From Aliidiomarina haloalkalitolerans (lineage in GTDB: Bacteria; Pseudomonadota; Gammaproteobacteria; Enterobacterales; Alteromonadaceae), in contig NZ_PIPI01000001.1 in assembly GCF_003987315.1 (NCBI RefSeq), positions 372,001 through 436,000 on the forward strand: a DNA stretch of 64,000 nucleotides. The letters are read 5' to 3'. The translations under genes were made by a program, and so were the position numbers. The notes under the pieces are model-generated. The model had not been told where the DNA came from and did no database searches. It was given only the letters and a program-made list of their open reading frames with translations. Each line of letters starts with the position of its first letter. The stretch's first letter is position 1. Below are positions 57,701 through 64,000 of the stretch, in pieces.

Positions 57701-59549
57701 TACGCAGTTAGTTGGTGCGTTCAACCACATGCATATCTTTATTGACCCAGAGCCAGATGCGGCGAAGTCATATAAAGAGCGCGAGCGTTTGTTTAATCTC
57801 CCACGTTCGAGCTGGGACGATTATGATCGCAGTCTTATTAGCGAAGGTGGTGGGGTATTCCTACGTAGCGCTAAATCGATTGAATTAACCACGCAAATGA
57901 AACGACTGCTGGGTACGCAAAAACGTACCATGACGCCTACCGAGTTGATTCGCGCACTACTAATGGCGGAAGTAGACCTGATATGGAACGGCGGTATCGG
58001 CACATACGTAAAAGCAAGTAAAGAGACCGATGCGGAAGTCGGTGATCGTGCGAATGACGTTCTGCGCGTTAACGGCAAGGACTTACGCTGCAAAATCGTC
58101 GGCGAAGGCGGTAACTTAGGCTTTACGCAACTGGGTCGAATCGAGTACGCCATGCGCGGTGGCCGAATCAACACGGACTTCGTCGACAACGTCGGCGGCG
58201 TTGACTGTTCAGATAACGAGGTCAACATTAAGATCTTGTTGAATGGGTTAGTGCGAGCAGGTGAATTAACCAAGCAACAGCGCGACCAGTTGTTGTATGA
58301 AATGACCGATGATGTTGCGCATATCGTTTTGCATGACTGTAATCGTCAGACGCAATCGATCTCTGTGACCTTGTTACGTGGCGCTGATCAAATTAAAGAA
58401 ATGCAACGCTTTATTCATCACCTAGAGAAAGAAGGGTTGTTGGATCGTGCGCTTGAGTATCTGCCAGATGATGATGAGCTAGCCGAACGCACTGCAGCGG
58501 GTAAAGGTTTAACTCGCCCAGAGCTCGCCGTGCTTAATGCCTATGGCAAAATGGTCTTGAAAGACGAATTAGTCACAGAAGAAATCACCAATGATCCGTT
58601 CCATGCCAAGGAACTCGTTGCAGCGTTCCCGAAACAGCTTCAAGAGCAATTCGCTGAAGCGATGAACGATCACCCATTGAAAGCGCAAATTATCGCAACT
58701 AAGTTAGCGAATAATATTGTCAATGACATGGGGCCAAACTTCATTTATCGGAAACAAGAAGCAACAGGTGCAACGGTCGCTGAGATTGCTGCCGCGTATA
58801 TTATTGCGCGTGAAGTATTCGAAAGCCGTTATATTTGGAGCGAAATTGAGAAGCTGAATAATAAGATTCCCGCGAATGTGCAGAATCAAGTCTTGTTCCA
58901 AGTTCGCCGTATGGTGCGGCGTGCAACTCGTTGGTTCCTGCGTCATCGCAATCCAGCGTTTACGTCGATTCAAGAGCATATCGACTTTTATAAGAAAGCC
59001 TTTAATGACCTGAACAAAAATGCGTTGGATTACATGAATGATGCCGAGCGTAAAGTCATTGTTGCGCGCATTGATGAACTGGTTGAGCAGGGCGTACCGG
59101 CTAAATTAGCCCAACGGGTTGGTATTTTAAGTACTGTCTTCTCAGCAATGGATATTGCCGAAGTTGCCGCAGAGACGGGTCAAAAAATTCCAATGGTTGC
59201 TGAGACTTATTTCCGCTTGGGTGCTGAAATTCAGATTCACTGGTTCCTTGATCAAGTGAATAAACAGCCGGTAGCAAACCATTGGCAAGCACTCGCCCGT
59301 GCTGCTTTCCGTGAAGAGCTCGATTGGCAACAGCGGTTGTTAACAGGAACCGTGCTGAAGTATGCGGAAGACAAAAAGTCCGCTGACGAAATTTTGGCTC
59401 TGTGGTTAGAGAATAACACCAGCTCAGTTGAGCGTTGGAAGTCAACTTTGGCCGACTTCAAAACAACGAAGAGTCATGAGTTTGCTAAATTCTCGGTGGC
59501 CTTGCGTGAACTAACCTTACTCGGTCAAAAATGTAGTCTTGGTAGCTGA
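54705..59549 (+). CDS. gdhB: NAD-dependent glutamate dehydrogenase, large (about 180 kDa) type
   Basis: 1614 residues, the size of the L-GDH180 class. An N-terminal regulatory region of about 700 residues (ACT-like modules) precedes the catalytic core with [22 protein letters not shown] and [13 protein letters not shown] and the NAD-binding part with [15 protein letters not shown]. It deaminates glutamate to 2-oxoglutarate for catabolism. ATG 54705 follows AAGGA; an upstream in-frame ATG at 54666 would add 13 residues. The large size and isolated position fit the Pseudomonas and Shewanella enzymes. Confidence 0.95.
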   Translation: [1614 protein letters not shown]

Positions 59550-59574
59550 TTCGAGTTTCTAACGAAGGATATAA

Positions 59575-60609
59575 ATGATTGTGAAGCTTTATCCAATCAT
59601 GCGGAAGGCCTTATTCAGCAAGGACGCTGAATGGTCTCATGACTTTACCTTACGGCGTCTGCAGCAACTAAATCATAGTCCGCTGCGGTGTTTGATTAAA
59701 CAAGACTTACCGACCAAACCAGTTGAGCTTTTAGGTTTGTCATTTCCGAACCCAGTTGGCCTTGCCGCTGGGTTAGACAAAAACGCGACCTGTATTAATG
59801 CCTTTGCTGCAATGGGCTTTGGCTTTATTGAAGTGGGGACGGTTACTCCGAAACCACAAGCTGGTAACCCCAAGCCACGTATGTTTCGCTTACCTGAGCA
59901 ACAAGCGCTAATTAACCGGATGGGTTTTAACAACGATGGTGTTGATGCATTAGTAGAACGCGTGCGAGCGGAGCAACAACGGCCCGATGGCTACCGCGGT
60001 ATCTTAGGGATTAATATTGGCAAGAATAAGGACACACCGGAAGAACAAGGGCACTTAGATTACTTGTATTGTTTGGAACGAGTTTATCCCTATGCAAGTT
60101 ATGTGACGGTGAATATTTCTTCGCCAAACACACCAGGCTTGCGCGCATTTCAACAAGGGGATTCGTTAACACGGTTGCTTTCGGAGCTTCGTAAGAAACA
60201 ACTTGAATTAGCTGCGACCAATGAGCGTTATGTGCCAATTTTAGTGAAGATAGCTCCCGATATGACGCGCGAGCAAACCCACAGTTTTGCCCATGCGATC
60301 CAAGAGCATCAGCTTGACGGTGTCATTGCCACCAACACTACACTCGATCGCGAGCAAGTGAGTCATTTAGCGCACGGAAGTGAGGCCGGAGGCTTGAGTG
60401 GTCAGCCACTCACGAGCAAAAGTACGGAAGTGATCCGTTGGTTACGCGAAGTGTTGCCTGCTGAATTCCCAATTATTGGCGCGGGTGGTATTGCTAGCGC
60501 AGAACAGGCCAAAGAAAAGCTGGCCGCCGGTGCTCAACTGGTGCAAATTTATACAGGGTTTATCTACCAAGGACCTGCATTAATAAAAGAAATTGTTAGA
60601 AGCTTGTAA
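59575..60609 (+). CDS. pyrD: dihydroorotate dehydrogenase (quinone), class 2
   Basis: 344 residues. FMN-binding TIM barrel with [52 protein letters not shown] and [12 protein letters not shown], plus the short N-terminal membrane-associating helix ([10 protein letters not shown]) of class 2 enzymes. It oxidises dihydroorotate with quinone in pyrimidine synthesis. CGAAGGA precedes the ATG. zapC follows, as in E. coli. Confidence 0.97.
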   Translation: MIVKLYPIMRKALFSKDAEWSHDFTLRRLQQLNHSPLRCLIKQDLPTKPVELLGLSFPNPVGLAAGLDKNATCINAFAAMGFGFIEVGTVTPKPQAGNPKPRMFRLPEQQALINRMGFNNDGVDALVERVRAEQQRPDGYRGILGINIGKNKDTPEEQGHLDYLYCLERVYPYASYVTVNISSPNTPGLRAFQQGDSLTRLLSELRKKQLELAATNERYVPILVKIAPDMTREQTHSFAHAIQEHQLDGVIATNTTLDREQVSHLAHGSEAGGLSGQPLTSKSTEVIRWLREVLPAEFPIIGAGGIASAEQAKEKLAAGAQLVQIYTGFIYQGPALIKEIVRSL

Positions 60610-60763
60610 AACTGAGGGTTTTCCCTTAGTATTATGATATAGGTTGTTTTATGACCAATAAGAGGTATTTTGGTCAGCGTTGATTCGTGTAATTGCTCAA
60701 CACATTAAGCATGGTTACGAATCTAGCAACAACATAGCGATACATTTTCACAGGATTGAAACG

Positions 60764-61309
60764 ATGCAAAATTGGCATTGGTCGTTAAATAACAATAAAG
60801 CTCTAACAATCGAATTAGGGAAAAACATTTCGCATACACTGAAGTTTAAGCGTTCAGTGCTGCGTGATCGCCTACCTGAATCGGTTGCTTTCTCAATGGA
60901 CGATGCGTGCCAGTTCCAGCGTTTCGCCGACTATTTAGACAGCTACAGTTCCCTTGCACCCACGCAACAATTTGAAATCGCGCTGCATGCAACAGCGCTG
61001 GTTCGCTTTGGCAAATTGATGCTACCGCAAAGTTGGCATTTTAAATTCGGTGAGTTCGATGAACAGAACCAGTGGCCAAACGCTCATTTGTTTTGCACCT
61101 TAGATTCAGGTTTCTCGCAAGCAGACTTTCTGATTATTGAGCAAGACGAACGCTGTGCTCTTTGTATGCTAGTTGATGAGTCATTCGATATGAATGGTCT
61201 ACTAAGTATGCAGCAATTTGATGTCGTGCGAGTTCTTAATGATCGGCTACAGCCTTCACAACGCCATCCTTTACCGATTTCTCGATCTCATCTACAGCAG
61301 CGGGCTTAA
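60764..61309 (+). CDS. zapC: cell division protein ZapC
   Basis: 181 residues (E. coli 180). Similarity to ZapC is moderate but clear: an N-terminal NWHWSLNNNKALTIELG, SMDDACQFQRFADYLD, LPQSWHFKFGEF, ALCMLVDESF and VRVLNDRLQP. ZapC stabilises FtsZ bundles at the division ring. ATG 60764 has AGGA 8 bases upstream and matches the family N-terminus; a longer reading from 60680 is less likely. Its end overlaps the converging cls gene by 18 bases. Confidence 0.85.
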   Translation: MQNWHWSLNNNKALTIELGKNISHTLKFKRSVLRDRLPESVAFSMDDACQFQRFADYLDSYSSLAPTQQFEIALHATALVRFGKLMLPQSWHFKFGEFDEQNQWPNAHLFCTLDSGFSQADFLIIEQDERCALCMLVDESFDMNGLLSMQQFDVVRVLNDRLQPSQRHPLPISRSHLQQRA

Positions 61310-62722
61310 GAAGTACATAAATCGCTCAGCCAGGTGGCGGTATTTACGCCGCTGACTCCAACGCTCTAGTGACACTGGCTCGCTTTGCTCTGCGTAGTGA
61401 CGGAGTAATTCACATATCTTGTCGCAGCAATCCTGATCGTAAAGCGCCAATGAAAGCTCGAAGTTCAGTTGCAGGCTGCGCATGTCTAAGTTCATACTTC
61501 CGACTAAAGCAAGCTCACCGTCAACTGTAATGGCTTTGGTGTGCAACAATCCATTTCCAAACAAATGAATCTTTACGCCTGCGCGCAGTAAGCCTTCAAA
61601 ATAGGATTGGCTGGCAATAGCAGCCATTTTTGAGTCACTCACTTGCGGTAACAATATCGTGACGTTAATGCCTCTGTGTGCAGCATGACACAAGGCTGCA
61701 TAAATACTGTCCGATGGGACAAAGTAGGGCGTCGAAATGAAAATCTCACTGTTGGCCCGGTGTAAAACCGACAACATAATCTGATGCATGTATTCTTCGT
61801 CGTGTCCCGGTCCGGACGGGATAATCGACAATCGCTTAGGTGATTCAGTGAGTGGGAATTGCAACTGTGGGAAGTTCCGTTGTCCAGTTTCAAGCTCCCA
61901 ATCCCATGAGAAGACTTTCGAGACTCCAAAGGCTGCCGTTCCGGTAAAGCGAATCATCATATCGACCCAAGGGCCAAATTTTTTATTGGCATTAAAGAAA
62001 CGTGGATCAGCCATGTTCATGGAACCGGTGTAACAAATTTGGTGATCGATAAGCAATAACTTGCGATGTAGGCGAATATCGGCGCGGCGAAATAAATTAC
62101 GGAACAGATTAACGGGTAAAGCAGGAACAACTTTAATACCCGCATCGCGCATCACTCGCTCTGCGGCTGAAAATGTGAAAAACCGCCAACTTCCCGCATG
62201 GTCGATGAGTAATTCAATTTCAACGCCACGTTTCGCGGCAGCCAGCAAGGCTTCAGTTACTTCGCTAACACGTCCGTACGGATGCCAAATATAGAACTCC
62301 ATACGAATGTTCTGTTGAGCTGCATTAATATCGGCAATCCAAGCGTCGAAAATTTCGTCAGGTGAAGCTAACAGACTGAAGTCATCGTAACTAAGCGCGC
62401 CGATACCATCACGATGATGAATGAGCTGAAAAATGGCGTTGGCCGTTTGTTGTGGTGGGGCAGGCGGTTCGTGGCCGCGGAGATGGCTATTATAATTTTC
62501 TAGAAATGGCTTGCGTAAGGCTAGTGCCCGGTCGGCACGTTTTTGGCCAAGCTGAATTTCGCCAAAGAACAAATAGATAATCACACCGAAAATAGGGAAT
62601 ACAACGATAATCAGCACCCACGCTAAAGACGCAGAAACCGAACGGCGTTTAAAAATAATGCGTAAAAAAACGGTGGCAATAATAAACCAGTAGAAAACCA
62701 CCAGTAAATCGGTTAGTTGCAC
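61292..62722 (-). CDS. cls: cardiolipin synthase (ClsA type)
   Basis: 476 residues from a GTG start. Two N-terminal membrane helices (YWFIIATVFLRIIFKRR and WVLIIVVFPIFGVIIYLFFG) and two phospholipase D motifs, LHRKLLLIDHQICYTGS and LHTKAITVDGELALVGS, each with the HxKxxxxD set. It condenses two phosphatidylglycerols to cardiolipin. YejM, encoded near 7-8 kb, is a cardiolipin- and LPS-linked membrane protein in enterics. The 3' end overlaps zapC in convergent orientation. Confidence 0.95.
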   Translation of the reverse strand: MQLTDLLVVFYWFIIATVFLRIIFKRRSVSASLAWVLIIVVFPIFGVIIYLFFGEIQLGQKRADRALALRKPFLENYNSHLRGHEPPAPPQQTANAIFQLIHHRDGIGALSYDDFSLLASPDEIFDAWIADINAAQQNIRMEFYIWHPYGRVSEVTEALLAAAKRGVEIELLIDHAGSWRFFTFSAAERVMRDAGIKVVPALPVNLFRNLFRRADIRLHRKLLLIDHQICYTGSMNMADPRFFNANKKFGPWVDMMIRFTGTAAFGVSKVFSWDWELETGQRNFPQLQFPLTESPKRLSIIPSGPGHDEEYMHQIMLSVLHRANSEIFISTPYFVPSDSIYAALCHAAHRGINVTILLPQVSDSKMAAIASQSYFEGLLRAGVKIHLFGNGLLHTKAITVDGELALVGSMNLDMRSLQLNFELSLALYDQDCCDKICELLRHYAEQSEPVSLERWSQRRKYRHLAERFMYFLSPLL

Positions 62723-62835
62723 TTTCGACTCTTGCTGTGACGTTATCTGGAAACTATAGACATTTGGTGCTATTAAAGCAACAAGGTAGTGATTTTACGA
62801 GAAAAATAAGAGGGTAATAGAACATCGGAAAAAAT

Positions 62836-62912
<77 letters not shown>

Positions 62913-62927
62913 TCCGATGTGGGGCGT

Positions 62928-62955
62928 ATCTTAACAGCGTCGAACTTAATTGCAA
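62928..62955 (-). promoter_or_regulatory. putative promoter of initiator tRNA
   Basis: Minus strand TTGCAA (62955-62950), 16-base spacer, TAAGAT (62933-62928), followed by the G/C-rich discriminator ACGCCCCAC before the tRNA. Confidence 0.45.
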
Positions 62956-63057
62956 GCAGTAAACTTAAATAAATAGGCGTTTGCCGTCTAACTGCTGAAA
63001 TAAACAGCAAAACCTGGCTTTTTACTCAGCTTTTGCTGTTATCTAGTCTTGCCGCAA

Positions 63058-63086
63058 CAGACAGTTCGTTGTGATTAGGTTATACT
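63058..63086 (+). promoter_or_regulatory. possible promoter of rlmL
   Basis: CAGACA (63058-63063), 17-base spacer, TATACT (63081-63086), about 40 bases before the rlmL start codon. Confidence 0.35.
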
Positions 63087-63125
63087 GACCGCTATTAATT
63101 TGACTCTGTGATTAGCGAAATTTAC

Positions 63126-64000
63126 ATGCAACAGTTTGAGTATTTTATTCCCTGCGGGAGAGGCCTTGAAGAGCTTTTACTCGCCGAAGTAACAAGTCTT
63201 GGTGGCGAACAAGTGAAAGCCACCAATTCAGGTGTTCATTGCACTGGTAGCCTCCAATTGGGTTATGAATTATGTTTATGGAGTCGACTCGGCAGCCGTG
63301 TACTCATGCGCTTAACCGCAGGCGAAGTTCACGATCGCTACGGATTGGAGAAAGTTGCCGCCCAGTTTGACTGGCCCGAGATTTTTAATGAGCGCAATAC
63401 CTTTGCGGTGCGCTTCAACGGCACGAGCGAAACACTCAAAAATACACAATTTTCAGCACAAGTCATTAAGGACGGTGTCGTCGATTCATTTCGCCGCCGT
63501 GGCTTGCGGCGTCCTGATGTAGCCGTGCAGCGCCCGGAAATTAATATCCAAGGTTACTTACATAAGAGTGAAGTAACGATTTACCTTGATTTGGCCGGCA
63601 GTGGCCTACACGAGCGCGGTTATCGACAAGCCAAAGGCGCAGCTCCAATTCGCGAGACATTAGCTGCCGCATTGGTGCAAAGAGCTGGACTAACCGAATC
63701 AGCAATTCTTGCACCAGACCAGTGGCCTGCGTTAATTGCGGACCCAACCTGTGGTTCAGGGACTCTATTAATCGAAGCAGCCATGGTCGCCACTGACCGA
63801 GCACCCGGTTTGGGGCGCAGCGATTGGGGGTTCAACGCTTGGCGTGGACACAAAGCGCAAGTCTGGAATGACGTTAAAGCTGCGGCGCAAGAACGTTTTG
63901 AGCGCGGCCGTGCTGCATGCAAAACGCAATTTCATGGTGTTGAAGAAGATGCACAGATTGTGCAAGCAGCACAACAGAATATTCATGCGCTTGAATTTGA
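63126..64000 (+). CDS. rlmL: 23S rRNA (guanine) methyltransferase RlmL/RlmKL, N-terminal part
   Basis: The frame is open from ATG 63126 to the window edge (291 complete codons). It starts MQQFEYFIPCGRGLEELL, has a THUMP domain in residues about 45-155, and reaches the methyltransferase motif DPTCGSGTLLIEAAM near residue 202-216. The family methylates G2445 and, in the fused RlmKL form, also G2069 of 23S rRNA. The C-terminal part lies outside the window, so the fusion cannot be confirmed. Location downstream of zapC fits E. coli order. Confidence 0.93.
   Translation, partial: MQQFEYFIPCGRGLEELLLAEVTSLGGEQVKATNSGVHCTGSLQLGYELCLWSRLGSRVLMRLTAGEVHDRYGLEKVAAQFDWPEIFNERNTFAVRFNGTSETLKNTQFSAQVIKDGVVDSFRRRGLRRPDVAVQRPEINIQGYLHKSEVTIYLDLAGSGLHERGYRQAKGAAPIRETLAAALVQRAGLTESAILAPDQWPALIADPTCGSGTLLIEAAMVATDRAPGLGRSDWGFNAWRGHKAQVWNDVKAAAQERFERGRAACKTQFHGVEEDAQIVQAAQQNIHALEF

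Noticed and set aside
57821-58273. Antisense open frame of 150 codons within gdhB
   Set aside because: Shadow of a well-conserved catalytic region on the other strand.

Overview
This 64-kb window is ordinary chromosomal backbone of a marine gammaproteobacterium. Its gene content and order point to the Alteromonadales, most likely an Idiomarina/Pseudidiomarina-like organism; that lineage call is inferred from synteny and protein resemblance, with no database search. Several blocks keep the order known from Escherichia coli and relatives: yejK/yejL/yejM next to tRNA-Pro(GGG); cspD-clpS-clpA-infA-aat-trxB; ald/lrp-ftsK-lolA-rarA-(crcB pair)-serS; tusD-tusC-tusE-yccA; a uvrY-like gene, uvrC, pgsA and tRNA-Gly/Cys/Leu; msrC-proQ-prc; and pyrD-zapC followed by rlmL. 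There is no sign of phage, insertion sequences, CRISPR or other recent mobile DNA.

Layout. 1-6700: the tail of a Kdo kinase gene, a DUF192 protein, a small lipoprotein with a suspicious frame change at its 3' end, an M13 peptidase, threonine aldolase and an S9 peptidase. 6700-16500: tRNA-Pro, the envelope regulator YejM, nucleoid protein YejK, the ClpAP protease with its adaptor, IF-1, the N-end-rule transferase Aat, thioredoxin reductase and alanine dehydrogenase. 16700-24060: Lrp, FtsK, LolA, RarA, two overlapping fluoride-channel genes and seryl-tRNA synthetase. 24100-31400: tRNA 2-thiolation proteins (TusB not found), YccA, tRNA-Ser, a small secreted protein, a CBS protein, a UvrY-like regulator with an eroded receiver, UvrC, PgsA and three tRNAs. 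31400-39800: a LysR/LysE divergent pair, a tandem pterin-synthase-like protein, M23 and M61 peptidases, a LytS/LytTR two-component system and a DUF6279 lipoprotein. 39800-50200: divergent pyruvate kinase and GAPDH, an M14 carboxypeptidase, an alanine/glycine symporter and an operon running from a zinc-ribbon protein to proQ and prc. 50300-64000: NhaC antiporter, PepN, the 180-kDa-type NAD-glutamate dehydrogenase, PyrD, ZapC, cardiolipin synthase, initiator tRNA and the start of rlmL.

Taken together the genes suggest a cell that lives on peptides and amino acids in salty water. Seven peptidases (M13, S9, M61, M14, M1, M23, Prc), alanine dehydrogenase, large glutamate dehydrogenase, threonine aldolase, an amino-acid exporter and a Na+-coupled alanine/glycine importer sit beside an Na+/H+ antiporter. 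No dramatic new system is visible. The best leads are small departures from conserved themes: a GacA/UvrY-position regulator lacking most of its phosphorylation pocket and carrying a leader with a GGA-loop hairpin; a possible +1 frameshift at CCC-TAG opening into a PSYR-repeat tail; a tus operon without tusB; an asymmetric pair of CrcB subunits; and a tandem pterin-synthase protein with one eroded active site.
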